Origin: Litoditis marina
Taxonomy: Eukaryota; Nematoda; Chromadorea; Rhabditida; Rhabditidae
Length of the DNA stretch: 64,000 bases
Direction: 5' to 3'
Assembly (NCBI GenBank): GCA_964036275.1
Contig: OZ038434.1
Span: forward strand, 1,758,560 to 1,822,559
The notes under the pieces were generated by a model. That model was not told the origin of the DNA. It did no database searches and saw only the letters and a list, made by a program, of their open reading frames with translations. Shown piece by piece: positions 24,593-36,718 of this stretch. Numbering within the stretch: the first letter of the stretch is position 1; each line of letters starts with the position of its first letter. Position numbers and translations under genes: made by a program.

Positions 24593-25186
24593 ATATATAC
24601 TACCTTATTAGAACTTCAAAAAATAAAAGCTATACCCTTACACCTAATGTGAGCAAACTTTGTAGAAGTGGCTTCAAGTAATCATTGTTGCAATGTGGCA
24701 TAGCTATTATACAAGTCCTTGTATCAATCAAGTCAAGTACCTTGTAGGTGGCCGCGACAATGGTGGTACCTGTGGAACGCAACTTGGGAGCGGGTCCACC
24801 GACTCTGGAATCAAATAACAATTGAAACAAATGGAACAACCCCATAGTCATACAAGTGTAACGTTCGTTGTTCCTCAAACAGGAAAGTTTTCTCGATTAC
24901 AATACAAAATCTGCCTGAATTTCCATTTTCGCAGAAAAGTAGCTTACATTTGTTAAAGTTGAGCCAAGTTTGCTACAGTTTAATTTCAAAACCATGACCA
25001 TGTAGATGACAGAATAACATGACCGAAAACAAATCCCATGACTTATATCTAAACTACGCCTTTCCAAAAATATCATATATGTACTCACCTAGCGAGTGCC
25101 ATGTTTCTGATACAGTTCGAGAAATCAAAGGCACCTCCACGATCAGCATCCATACGAGTGACATTCTCAGTAGCTGCGGCCGCCAT
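22355..25186 (-). CDS. PSMB7: 20S proteasome subunit beta-2 (PSMB7), trypsin-like protease
   Basis: Seven exons in transcript order: 25089-25186, 24741-24804, 24255-24389, 23925-24063, 23421-23560, 22894-23010 and 22355-22492. They encode 276 residues, matching the usual length. A 45-residue propeptide ends at STG; mature Thr1 is Thr46 in TGTTIVA. The catalytic Asp17 (residue 62 in GADSRAT) and Lys33 (residue 78, the second lysine of ADKHCEK) are present, as are [19 protein letters not shown] and QGSGSYAA. The C-terminal extension ends MDISH; in this subunit it wraps around the neighbouring beta-3 subunit. The enzyme cleaves after basic residues inside the 20S core. The ATG lies one base after a TTTTTAG acceptor. 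It probably heads an operon with RNF181. Confidence 0.98.
24542..24614. repeat. Perfect AT-rich palindrome in PSMB7 intron 2
   Basis: GTTCTAATAAGGTAGTA, then TA repeats across the centre, then the exact inverse TACTACCTTATTAGAAC. The 73 bp could extrude as a cruciform. Confidence 0.9.
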
Positions 25187-25751
25187 TCTAAAAAAGTTAC
25201 ATTGGTTAAACAAAGAGAAGAAGAAAAAGCAATTTACCATTCCAAGATGGCTGAAAGGAAGCGCGAACTCACAAACGCATGATCGTCAAAGCAAAACGCA
25301 GCAATAGCCAAAACCAAAATTGACACTTTTCCAAAGGTTACACAGAAATGAAGAAATGTAGGAATTTCCGTCATTGTAACTGGATATTTAGGACATTGTT
25401 ATCAAGGTTGTTCTAAATATCGAAATTTTCCCTCACACAGATAGCAGTGACTCGGAAAAGTGGTGTCTAACAATACTTAAATCAACTCAACCATAACCGT
25501 TGTAGTATGTACTGTGACACAGGCAATAATTTCGTTTTTTTTAGTATCACGGACACATGTAAATAACAGTTTATTTAAAGGAAAAAGTATAAATAACACG
25601 AAAAATTAATTTGGCGAAATTTGGATTTGTCTTTCTGACCAACGCTGACAATTCCCGGTAAACCACGGGCAGGCATGCTGCAATTGTAGCGGCGGCGGAG
25701 TGGAAATTAGGCTACGGTAGCAGCAAACTATTTCGGGAACATTGACGATGA
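25187..25751. promoter_or_regulatory. Upstream region of PSMB7
   Basis: It holds the TTTTTAG acceptor next to the ATG and otherwise AT-rich DNA with no frame. A GGCGGCGGAG patch lies near 25690. The promoter of the PSMB7-RNF181 unit should be here, but I see no defined motif. Confidence 0.4.
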
Positions 25752-25758
25752 CTTTTTA

Positions 25759-27105
25759 GAGTGGGCGACGATTCAGCTAAAACCGATTCAGCTTGCAAGG
25801 TAAATAGGGGACTTTTCAGCTAACACGTTTTAAGCTCGGATTTTTCAGCTAGTACCGTTTTAAGCTTGGACTTTTCAGCTAAAACGGATTCAGCTTGGAC
25901 CATTGCGCTAGTACCGTTTTAAGCTCGGACTTTTCAGCTAAAACTTATTCAGCTTGGACTTTTCAGCTGAAACTTATTCAGCTTGGACTTTTCAGCTAAA
26001 ACTTATTCAGCTTGGACTTTTCAGCTAAAACTCATTTAGCTTGGACTTTTCAGCTAAAACTGATTCAGCTTGGACTTTTCAGCTAAAACTGATTCAGCTT
26101 GGACTTTTCAGCTAAAATCTATTCAGCTAAAACAAATGTTCCAAAAAAAAATTGATTTCGAACATGGACATAATGTTAAAGGTGGTGGGGGCTAAAGTAT
26201 CATGGTGGCCAAAACTAGTATTTTCGGACCAAACTTTCGGGAATGGGGTAATCCATCATGGGGGTTACGAATATCGATACGGGGTTAAAAGTGGTGGGAG
26301 CTAAAATAATAATCTTCCAAATTCGTTTATATTGAGTCAAAATTCCAGAGAAGGGGAAGTTAACGATAGGGAACTCGAATATCCACATGACGTTAAAGGT
26401 GACCGGCTCCAAAAAATATTTTTTTCAAATTCATTTTTCTGGTAAGCTGGGGCCTCGTGTTGTGGTCGTCGAGCACCGGGCGCTAATGGTACTGCGCTGC
26501 GCATATTATATGAAAGAGAAGAAGACGAAGATAGGGAAAAAACTGAATTCGGAAAAATATTTTTTGAGTCCGGTCACCTTTAACGTCATGTTGATATTCT
26601 AGTTCCCTATCGTCAACTACCCCTTCTCTGGAGGTTTTGATTTATACGTTAGCTCCCACCACTTTTAACCCCGTATCGATATTCGTAACCCCCATGATGG
26701 ATTACCCCATTCCCGAAAGTTTGGTCCGAAAATACTAGTTTTGGCCACCATGATACTTTAGCCCCCACCACCTTTAACATTATGTCCATGTTCGAAATCA
26801 ATTTTTTTTTGGAACATTTGTTTTAGCTGAATAGATTTTAGCTGAAAAGTCCAAGCTAAATGAGTTTTAGCTGAAAAGTACAAGCTGAATAAGTTTTAGC
26901 TGAAAAGTCCAAGCTAAATGAGTTTTAGCTGAAAAGTCCAAGCTGAATAAGTTTTAGCTGAAAAGTCCAAGCTGAATAAGTTTTAGCTGAAAAGTCCAAG
27001 CTGAATAAGTTTTAGCTGAAAAGTCCGAGCTTAAAACGTGTTAGCTGAAAAGTCCCCTATTTACCTCGCAAGCTGAATAATTTTTAGCTGAATCGTCGCC
27101 CACTC
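25759..27105. mobile_element. Foldback element with 7-bp target duplication
   Basis: The 1347-bp element starts GAGTGGGCGACGATTCAGCT and ends with its inverse. Each arm is about 600 bp, leaving a non-palindromic centre of roughly 120 bp (26430-26550). The outer arms contain tandem units of about 30 bp, each with CAGCTTGGACTTTTCAGCTA, around nine on the left. Inner arm parts share GGTGGTGGGGGCTAAAGTAT and GACGTTAAAGGTGACCGG with their inverses. CTTTTTA flanks both sides (25752-25758 and 27106-27112), so this is a real insertion. The architecture matches foldback/Galileo-type elements. There is no transposase frame. Confidence 0.85.
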
Positions 27106-27232
27106 CTTTTTACCCCCCACCTTTTTGAATTTATATTGCGTTTGGGGAATTGTAGTTTGACCCCCCCCACCGGGGGGTTATAATTCAATTTATCCCCTGC
27201 AATACAAAAATTTGAGGGTGGGGGGTAAAAAG
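27106..27232. mobile_element. Small TIR element next to the foldback
   Basis: It opens CTTTTTACCCCCCACC and closes GGTGGGGGGTAAAAAG, with an inner CCCCCCCCACCGGGGGG hairpin. The first seven bases double as the foldback's target duplication, so the foldback landed exactly at the edge of this element. Confidence 0.7.
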
Positions 27233-27539
27233 TAAACATTTCCGATACTTCAATTTTTCCACTATTTCAAGCAACCTTTTATTGATAAAAATGAATGATA
27301 CACAGAAAAATTATAAAATATTAGAGGTTTTTCGTAACCAGTTATTGTATTTCATGCTTTGTAATAACGCACTCTTTCCAGGTAGACAAACATGATACAT
27401 ATGGAGATCAAAACATAATGAAATGATATTTATATTCATTCAGGTATGCAAGATTGAACAGAAACAGAAACTAGAATATTAACAAATTTGTTGAGAACAG
27501 TTCTACAAAATAACAAATTATCCTTTACATAGAACAAAA
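27233..27539. other. Short non-coding spacer
   Basis: AT-rich DNA between the small TIR element and the LTR element. No feature is visible. Confidence 0.4.
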
Positions 27540-28184
27540 TGTAAGAGATTGCTAAGTCTTTTAGTTTGATTCTTGATGGTTTGATCGTTGATGCGCGTTC
27601 TCTGAGTCTAATCAGACAGTACGTGCCGAAATCGATATTGGCAGCGCCCCAAGTGGGCGTGGCTTAAACCAAAACGCCACCTCAAGAGGAAAATGAACGC
27701 TTTCATTCTAGTTGGAACGGCGCTCTATCAGAGTGGTCGTTAGCTTGGATGAAAGACGGTCTTGCGTCTCAATCTTTGCGTTCTAACCTCTAAATGTATT
27801 TGATTAAGAAGAATCGAATACACACTGGTCATCTACTGATGAGAACCGCCAGTGATAGCATATAGAGTGTTAAAGGTTCGAAATGCTAAGATGAGATCCT
27901 GAAGTTATTCGAGATCAAAGTCATCTAATAAACATACTCACATTCAAGAACTGTAGTTGTGTAATTTCACAATTACCTATCTGTCGTTATCGGTAATCGA
28001 TATCTAGGATCTCTTGTTCCGAAGAGAGAAAGGATTTGAGTAGTGGTAATACTACAATAGAATCCCTAGCTGGGAAAAGGATGTTGACTACGCGCTCTAA
28101 AGTAGACAACAGTCATGCCTTCCTAGTAGTCCGTCAAGGGATTACTTCCCAAGCTACAATAAAAGAAGTTTCTACAATTTGACA
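27540..28184 (+). repeat. 5' LTR
   Basis: TG...CA bounded repeat of the LTR element, same length as the 3' LTR at a constant offset of 1574 bases. Confidence 0.9.
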
Positions 28185-29113
28185 TGGGGGCCGAACCACT
28201 TACTGGTCCAGATAGTTTCTTCGAATGGTTGAGTACGATGGTTTATCGTGAAAGTTGTTTTTGACAGAATCGGTCTGGCGATTTCAAAACAACATCGGGA
28301 ATAGTCTGTATTCTTCGATTGTCACTCCAATGCACGCATTGTCTAGGGTGCACAGCAATGGTTTGACTATGCTATTAAATTCCAATTGCGAAGTATCGAG
28401 ATGATTTTTGCCACGGTCTAGCTGGAACAAATTTCAATTGATCAAGGAAATCTAGGTATTTTGACTTTTTTGCATCGAAGTAATGGGTCAGCCTATGATT
28501 TTTCTCTCTTTTTGAAATCTGTCCAGGGATTCATATGGAAATAATCAAAGATAGTCTTGTATCTTTAAGAAGCTTGCGATGTACACGGTCATCAGTGTGC
28601 AATGATTCTGATTTTTCAGAAAACCCTAAGTTGGCAAATACGAGGTTTCCGGTCTTGAAGAAATTCTCTGTCAACTAATTTACTCTTCAGTGAAATGAAC
28701 ACTAGTTGAAAACAAGATGTTTCCGCTCGTGGAAGAGACTCTTGGTTGGTTGGTCAAGCAAAATAGTTTGTCTTTGCTATTACCTGAATGGTATAGAGCA
28801 TTAGTCGGTATGGTGCAGCTCAGAACCACGGCCGGAAAGTTGGATGAGGTAGCAGAGTAGGCCCATACCAATGGCGTGAGTTGTTGAGAGGCAAGGGGCT
28901 TGTCAATGTGTGCGCACATTCACCATGCTTGGGACTCGGACATTGTGTACGCAGATTTTTCGATGGTCTTGGTATCACATTATTTTGGCTTGACAAGGAG
29001 GTGTCAGTGTTCAGTGTTTGAGAACGCACAGTGTGAGTGCTGGTTCGAAAGGGGGGAGATGTGAAGAGAGGGTAATGTTACGCAAGTGGAATTGCTTGAA
29101 AGAAGGAGGGGCA

Positions 29114-29758
29114 TGTAAGAGATTGCTAAGTCTTTTAGTTTGATTCTTGATGGTTTGATCGTTGATGCGCGTTCTCTGAGTCTAATCAGACAGTACGTGC
29201 CGAAATCGATATTGGCAGCGCCCCAAGTGGGCGTGGCTTAAACCAAAACGCCACCTCAAGAGGAAAATGAACGCTTTCATTCTAGTTGGAACGGCGCTCT
29301 ATCAGAGTGGTCGTTAGCTTGGATGAAAGACGGTCTTGCGTCTCAATCTTTGCGTTCTAACCTCTAAATGTATTTGATTAAGAAGAATCGAATACACACT
29401 GGTCATCTACTGATGAGAACCGCCAGTGATAGCATATAGAGTGTTAAAGGTTCGAAATGCTAAGATGAGATCCTGAAGTTATTCGAGATCAAAGTCATCT
29501 AATAAACATACTCACATTCAAGAACTGTAGTTGTGTAATTTCACAATTACCTATCTGTCGTTATCGGTAATCGATATCTAGGATCTCTTGTTCCGAAGAG
29601 AGAAAGGATTTGAGTAGTGGTAATACTACAATAGAATCCCTAGCTGGGAAAAGGATGTTGACTACGCGCTCTAAAGTAGACAACAGTCATGCCTTCCTAG
29701 TAGTCCGTCAAGGGATTACTTCCCAAGCTACAATAAAAGAAGTTTCTACAATTTGACA
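29114..29758 (+). repeat. 3' LTR
   Basis: Follows the polypurine tract. Same length and apparently the same sequence as the 5' LTR. Confidence 0.9.
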
Positions 29759-29834
29759 AAAATACATATAACAAGATATATCCCGTAAATCGAAATGTGT
29801 AATCGGAACAGAAACAATTGGGTAAAAACAATCG

Positions 29835-32800
29835 TCAGTATTTCCACAATTGTATACAGTTTTGTAATTGAGATTCTTTGCAGCCATCGAGATATGGTCT
29901 ATGAGCAGTGTCTTCTGGTTGACAAGTCTTTTGATCAGGCTCATTTTCTTCGAAGATGGAAGGATAGGGAAATACTCTCTCTCCCGTACATGCGGCAACC
30001 AACGGAAGTCGAGGATGAACACTAAATGATGGGAAATAAAACTTTATGTCACTATTGTTGGGTATACAATTCTACTAATAACTAGAACACGTTACACTAG
30101 GCATATCCATAACAGGGGAGACAATTCTCGAAACGAGAATACCGAAACTAGTTGTATTCAGCGGACCCTAACAAGTAGAAACTTTATCTTAAACGGTTTT
30201 CAGTAGATCGACATCCCCTAACTTACACTTAAAAAACGTTTTCTCCTATGTACGCGTTTCTGAACTTCTAAAGATCTGATCTACCACAACTTTAATTAAG
30301 ACTACAATCTCAACTTTCTAAAAAGGCTCTCCATGCTCAAATGTGGCTCACCTGACACAAGGCACAGCACATTGAGCCATTTCGGTCACGTGCTTCGGCT
30401 CACGTACTTCCTCTCCCTCCTGAAGATCGAACACGACAATTCTCCCATCGGATGTTCCGGAGAACAGAAAACGATCAGCACTGAAAGCAGAAAATGCACA
30501 CTTTGCTCGGATTCACAATTTACAATTACAAAACCTGCTTCGGCAAACTAAAGAATCTGAAGAATTCGCGTAGCAGATGAGACATATTGTTTGGGTGTAG
30601 GTATTATAATCTCGAGCCCCTAAATGAAACATTGCACGGTTTATGATAAGATATCAATTACAGCAAAAATCTCACCCGTCCATATCGAAATAGATCTTCT
30701 GATTTGTATCAAACGGTCTGCTCATGGCAAGCAGGAGTTTCCCAGGGTTCCGCATGTCCCAGCAATGAATCGAATTATTCTGTAAGGAAGGTAATTTTAT
30801 TATAGTATGTTCCACGCGCATTGTTAACCAAGTGAAAAAAAAATGGAAAAGTCTCCAATTTTCTGAATCCGTTCTTACAACGATCCAAGTCATGACAACG
30901 TCGTACACGAAACGAATAGAAAATTAAAATTCCCCCAATAGACACTACGGTATTATCACACATGATGAATGAGTATGAGTTGCACATTCTTCGAACGTAG
31001 ATAGATAAATAACTGAACACTGAAATGGAAATCAATCAATAATGGTCGAACCTTCCTTCCGCAGCTGAACAATTTCATTCCATCGGAGGAGTACTTCAAG
31101 TGGGTGATCGAGGAGAAATCGCCACCAAATTGACACTCAATGAAATTGGTACGATCCGAGTACAATCCAACTGAAAATGAAAAAAAAACCAGTTCAATAG
31201 AACTGAGCCAGCTGGCAGAAGTTGTAAGCTGAAGCTTGCCGGACATAACTCTCATTAGTCTATTCACCCAAGTTAGAGATTATAATGACGCAGATATGAA
31301 AGTCACATCATAGAAAAAAGTGTTATGCTCACAATAAAGAAATTACAGCAGTAAAATACTAGAATGCAGAAGATTTTTTTAGCTGAACGATGAAAAGTTT
31401 CGAGGTCTCTTCTCAAATTTGATTGTACAGGTGCTAAAATGTTGCCTTTTTCGATTAGTATAAGTCGAAACCAGAGGCAACAGCTGTCATAAAGTTTAAC
31501 CCACTGGACGATCCATATGTTCCCACGGCGTAGACTCCTTCGTAGAACGGATGCATGGCAATCGATGAAACTATGGCCTTCTGTCCTTGCTTGTATGGCT
31601 TAGTCTCTGAAATCAAACAAACAGGTAACTTTTTAACGTTTCGCGTTCTCCAAACCAGGTCTTTACGCTGTATTTGCCCTGGCCCGCTGTGTTCATAGTC
31701 TGATCTATTTGTATATGTTCACTGCATCATTCTAAACAGTAGAATAGTTGAAGTTGAAGCTTGAAAACCTAACTGATTCAATCAATTTTTGAGAAGTGAA
31801 CAATAACCTACAAAGTGTGAGAAAAACACTGTACACGAGGGTAGATCAGAACTAGTAAACTTCGTTTGAGGCCAAACAAAACTATACCTTCACCTATTTT
31901 CGCGTTTTTGGTCGGGTTTTCATGGTTTCTTTTGGTGTCTAAATAATTTTTCTACACTTTCAATGACACAGTTCAATAAATATTCTTATATTCACGTACT
32001 CCATGTCTTGATTTCTCGCGTCTGTCGCCCGGGTCTCCTGACATCCCAGATGCGAATACACTTGTTGTAGCCGGCATACATCTTCAGACCATCAGCCGAG
32101 AAGGCCATCGTGTAAGCGGCGGCTAGCTCATCCTATAAATTGCTCTTCAGGAACTAAACAATCGCAACATATTTCTAAAACCTATCCATGAGAACCATTA
32201 TAACAGGAATATTACACACATAACCGGATTCATACTTCAATTAGCAACTTCAATAACTGTCTAACCTACAGTAACTGTCAAATGTGGCCAATTACCCATG
32301 CAACCGGATTGCATGTGTACGAAACCATTGGTTGCATTTGAAAGCAACCAATAGTTTTGCACACATGCAACCAGGTTGCATTTTGGTTACATGCAACCCG
32401 GTTGCATGTGTAAACCGCCTATCCACTTTTCTACCTATCCACTTCTCACCTGACATTGATAATACTTTTTCACTCACCAAATGATTGATTCCTCGATAGC
32501 TGGCTTCTCGTGTACCTTCCGTGTTCCACAGATGAATCGGGTGATGCTTGGACGACGTGGCCAGGAGGTCGCCACAAGGATGCCAGACTGCGTCATACGG
32601 TAGATCTCCAAGAGATACGGTAGAGCAGAGGGACAACTGAACATATCTTGGTGAAAAGAGGATAACTCTACATCTCATATTGTCAGAGAAACTGTACAAT
32701 CCCCCCCCCCCTGATAACAGTCCCCCAGGTGGTATATCACCCACCACACGCTTGCCTTTCACTGTAGGGTTGGGTTGTGTGAGGGCCAAGTGTTGAAGAA

Positions 32801-34034
32801 GTCCATTACACTATACCCCCTCTCTCTCCCTTTTCTATTTATCTCTCTCCCTTTTCTATTTCTCTCTCTCTCCCTAACTCACCGCGGAAGCTTGTTCATC
32901 CAGCTTGAAAATGCGCGCCTTCCTATCCTGAGAAGTGGATGCCAAATAAGAGCCACAAGGAGAAAACTTGGCCAGCTTCACATAGTTGTTTGCACACACA
33001 GAAGCAGAGAACCCAAACGTCTGAGTGTCTGTCACAAACATTTCTGATTCTCTGAAATAACAATAACTGAGGTACAGTTGTTGATACAAATTATTGCTGG
33101 GAAAAGTTCATAGATTGATTGTTGTGTGATAGGTAAACTGGGAACGATTGCCCATCTAGAGATAGTGAGCGAACAATGAAAACTGTGAAACTACGAAAAC
33201 GTGCCACTCTACTACAGCAGAAATTTTCCTTTATCAAGAAATCCGAAAACGATACTTTAAACTAATGAGAATGAAACTGATCAAAACGCGATTCTACAAC
33301 ATAATTCAGGTATTATTGTGAATTGAATCGAACAACCTACGTGAAAACCTTCTCGGCCGGCGTTTCCCATAAGTTGAAGGGCACCTTGAAGCGTGCCACT
33401 TTTGCCACCGGCTCCTCGCAAACCACTTGTTCAGCTGGTTCCTGAGTCTAAAAGAACTTCATTTACAATGCGGATTATAGACCATAAATAACTGGATTGA
33501 GATTAAAAGTTCGATTTTCACACAAATGATCCTTCCACCGTGCCAAATTGGATCATTCTTTTAATGGGAGCCCGTTTCGATACTCACAAAAACCTAAACT
33601 CTTTCTTCGCCCGAATTCTTAATTATTTAGTATTAAACATAATGAAATATTAAGATTAGGCACTCAATGACGAAATAATACTATTGAAGCGTGATTTCCT
33701 CACTTAGCAATCAATAACACCGTAGTGTTCTGTGTGCCTACCTCCGATTCTCCGGCCGCCTCCCGTTGTTTCTGCAGAAGTGCACGACGCTCCTTTCTGT
33801 TCAACTTCGATAAATCGATATTCTCGAAGGTTTCCTCACTTGTGAGCGTATTCGCCACTGGGTCATCGGATGGAGTTGTAGTGACGACGTCACGTTTTTC
33901 TGCGACGTCGCTCTTTTCTGCTTCATCATTAGGCTCCGATAAAGTTGGTGTTGTGGACGATTCCTCTGTACAGGAACCTCTCAGCTGGAAATGGTGGTAT
34001 AACATCTCAAAAACGGAATAGCAAGATAGAATAG

Positions 34035-34072
<38 letters not shown>

Positions 34073-35835
34073 AGAGAAATAGAAAGAGAGAAAAAGAATT
34101 ACAAGGAACAAAATCTGCTTTAGGGTGGGAGACACTTCAAGGAGCCTACTACCGATGGCATAACTGACTGATAAACAACACTTATGTTGGAAACACTTAA
34201 CGCTGCTGATCTCTCGTAGTCTCGCAACAAACACTTCCTGAAACCCTGATTTGATTTGATTTGTGAGCTGTAACCGTTTAGTAACGCTGAAACAACAGCA
34301 CAGCGGAAAACAAGGTCACCGTACCTGTTGCAGAATAGCTGCCATTCCACTGGCCATTTTCCGTTCCCTGCGTACTTCTTTGTCATAGGTGGGCGTGAAC
34401 GGTTTCGAAGCCGGCTGGCCATCAGGTAGAGTAGAACTGTCCTGATTATCTTCAGCTGTGCTGGAATCAGACAACTGTCTGTCAACATCTGTGGCGGGTG
34501 TTCCCACAGTACCATCCAACGGAGTTGGCGTGGAGTCCTTAACGTACAACATTCAATAAATCATGAATCTTTCATTTATATGTACATTCTGTTTTCTTTC
34601 CTAATTTTTCACGTCTAACTTCATGAATAATATAAACACACACAGCGATGTGATCAAACGACAAACACAGCGGTTCCCAGCTAGAAATACAGTATCAATC
34701 CGCTGAGAAAACTCTAAAGCTAACAAGATACTAATATAGGTACGAGTAGTAGACAACTATTTGACCAACCTCGATGACTTGGGAACTCACAACTGGCTCG
34801 GTTGTGGCTTTTTGTTGGCGGAGCTGTAAATAATTTTATTTGTTACTATAGAGACAAACAATAGATTGTTCTAAGGTCGAGAAACTACTTGACTGATAGC
34901 AAAACAACTTTAGGTTTTGTAAGAATGTTCTTGCTCTTAATTATCTTCGAAATTAGCGTATGCTCATCTCTCTGAAAATGGACCTCCATATCGAAGAAAA
35001 TTATAGCCTAACTCCATGAGTTCTCCAGACAAAGAAGTTAGAGGCGATTCAGCACTGGTAAGCCTCCAATTAGTTCGGATAAGAATTTGATCAATTTATA
35101 TTGGAAGACGTCAACAAGAAGAAGATTCAGTTTTAATTAATTTTGGGAAAACATTTGTTACGTAGGCCTTATACGGTGTATATTATCCCATCCCGCTGTG
35201 TTTGTAGTTTGATCCCGCTGCCTTTCGTGTATGATTCTAAAATTATGGCGTGCATCGAGATCAAACTACAACTATGTTTGATCACTACCTATAACTGACC
35301 ATCGCCAACAGATCTCCCATACCGCGCGTAGAGCCCCCGCCCACCGCAGTACTGCTGGCTTCACTATCTTTCACCTGGAACAAATCACATGAAAAAGTCG
35401 TTAAATTAGGACGATTAAGTGGACCAATCCCTAAGTATCGGTCCTTTAAACTGCAATTGAAAAATTTAATGCAGTTTGAATGACTGAAGCGTTGGGATTG
35501 GCTCACATAATCGTCCTTCTTTAAACCAATTTTCGACAGAGAAGAGAAATTGAACCTGCCATTTACCAGAAAAACTATCAATACCCTATCAGTAACTATG
35601 CAAACAAAACAGTAGCAGATGATACACTATTAACTGGGACGATTACTGTATGCCACACTTGTGCTGTGCATACGAGAGCCAAGTGGCTAAACTATTTATC
35701 TGTTTGAGAAACGTTAAGACAATGCTATTGGTTCTTACAAGTCACCTCATTATTCATAGGTGTTTCTTCGTCCTTCTGTTCCGTCAATGGGGGATCAGTT
35801 GCCGATAGATCATTGATATCACCACCTTCTTGCAT
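29835..35835 (-). CDS. WRAP53: Telomerase Cajal body protein 1 (WRAP53/TCAB1/WDR79)
   Basis: Fourteen exons in transcript order: 35746-35835, 35300-35374, 34770-34823, 34325-34537, 33742-33984, 33341-33447, 32883-33051, 32478-32636, 32000-32132, 31505-31606, 31052-31170, 30676-30779, 30352-30480 and 29835-30021. They encode 627 residues with all phases closed. Residues 1 to about 250 are acidic, low complexity. Residues about 280-620 form the WD40 propeller: FSPCGSYLAST, DAVWHPCGDLLATSS, NPIHLW-like HPIHLWNTEG, FSADGLKMYAGYN, GSSIGLYSDR, THLKYSSDGMKLFSCGRK, IHCWDMRNPG, TNQKIYFDMDG, and the diagnostic SVHPRLPLVAACTGERVFP near the end. The family carries CAB-box RNAs and telomerase RNA to Cajal bodies. 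Position 1 follows TTTCAG by one base. The exon-4 acceptor (TTAAG) is the weakest junction. Confidence 0.95.
32295..32415. repeat. Inverted GCAACC/GGTTGC repeat in a WRAP53 intron
   Basis: Alternating CATGCAACC and GGTTGCATGTG motifs form nested hairpins, including ACCATTGGTTGC with GCAACCAATAG. It looks like a small MITE. Confidence 0.6.
34038..34075. repeat. (GA)n microsatellite in WRAP53 intron 4
   Basis: A run of GA dinucleotides on the plus strand (CT in the transcript) just upstream of the exon-5 acceptor. Confidence 0.9.
35402..35526. mobile_element. GGACGAT palindromic MITE, copy 2
   Basis: Lies in WRAP53 intron 1. It matches the copy at 4688: AGGACGATTAAGTGGACCAA at one end, CACATAATCGTCCTTCTTTA at the other, with the CCTTTAAACTGCAATT core. 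Confidence 0.8.
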
Positions 35836-36718
35836 ACTGAAACACTACGCTTCCATATTACCACCCTTTCTCATATGATTATCTGTCCCTTTCTCTCTTT
35901 CACGTATATTTTTGCATTCCTCTCTCAATCTCTCTTTCTCCACCCCACCCCTCTCTCTCTCTATTTTCTAAGCAGAAACTTCTATATTATTTCGAAGCAT
36001 AAGATAACTCAAGGTAGACACAACAAGCTGAGGCACAGGTTTGAAAATTATCGCATAAAAAACTTTATATCAAAAATTCTATAAAACAACGAATGATGAA
36101 AACAAACAACAAACGAAAACAACACTAATGGAACAACAACCTAATCTACGTGTAATGTAACAAATCGCTATACTACAAACTATAAAACTAAGCCACGATC
36201 AGCGAATGTCGCTCTGGAAGCGATTGTCTTTTAAGAAAAACATCTATAACTAACAACTCCAATTCAACTAGAAAACCTGAGGCCCGTAATTTTGTTTATA
36301 AGTCAACTCAATTCAACAAAAACGCTACAAAAACAATTATATAGCTAGAACCTACTCATGTAATAAAGGGATCACTGTATACTACCACTTTCAAGCGTTC
36401 AATAAGCGCAGTACTATATAACCTACAACAATTAACAATCAAGTGGAACTATTCGATGTAGTGAGTTCAGTTCAGCCTACGACTTGGTTAGATATAGTCT
36501 CACTATTTAGGTTGAATGTGGTGAAGAAGAAAGAAACGTGCTAGCGTATTTCGCGACACATGTAATCTCTTTTCAAATTCATCGTATCGAGCTCATGGTA
36601 TATTTGGCCAGATTTCTAGCTAAAATGAGCACAAATTACATACATCGCTTTCTCCATTGGTAACTAGCCATCAACTACAAACTACAACAATGTTCCGTGA
36701 GCACAGTGGTAGTTCCCT
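35836..36718. other. Spacer between SUPV3L1 and WRAP53
   Basis: It contains the WRAP53 trans-splice acceptor TTTCAG (35837-35842) and the SUPV3L1 3' UTR. No other frame is credible. Confidence 0.5.

Larger units (their letters stand above)
27540..29758 (+). mobile_element. Non-autonomous LTR retrotransposon (TRIM/LARD type)
   Basis: Two 645-bp direct repeats (27540-28184 and 29114-29758) start TGTAAGAG and end TTTGACA. I found no difference between them by eye. AAAA precedes the left LTR and follows the right one, a plausible 4-bp target duplication. TGGGGGCCGAACCAC directly after the left LTR is a candidate tRNA primer site. GAAAGAAGGAGGGGC before the right LTR is the polypurine tract, giving plus orientation. 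The 929-bp interior has no gag, protease or polymerase frame, so it needs an autonomous partner. It ends 76 bases past the WRAP53 stop codon, on the opposite strand to that gene. Confidence 0.9.

Noticed and set aside
25870..26130. CRISPR-like array of 30-bp units
   Set aside because: The units are contiguous tandem copies without unique spacers, they occur inverted on the other arm, and the genome is eukaryotic.
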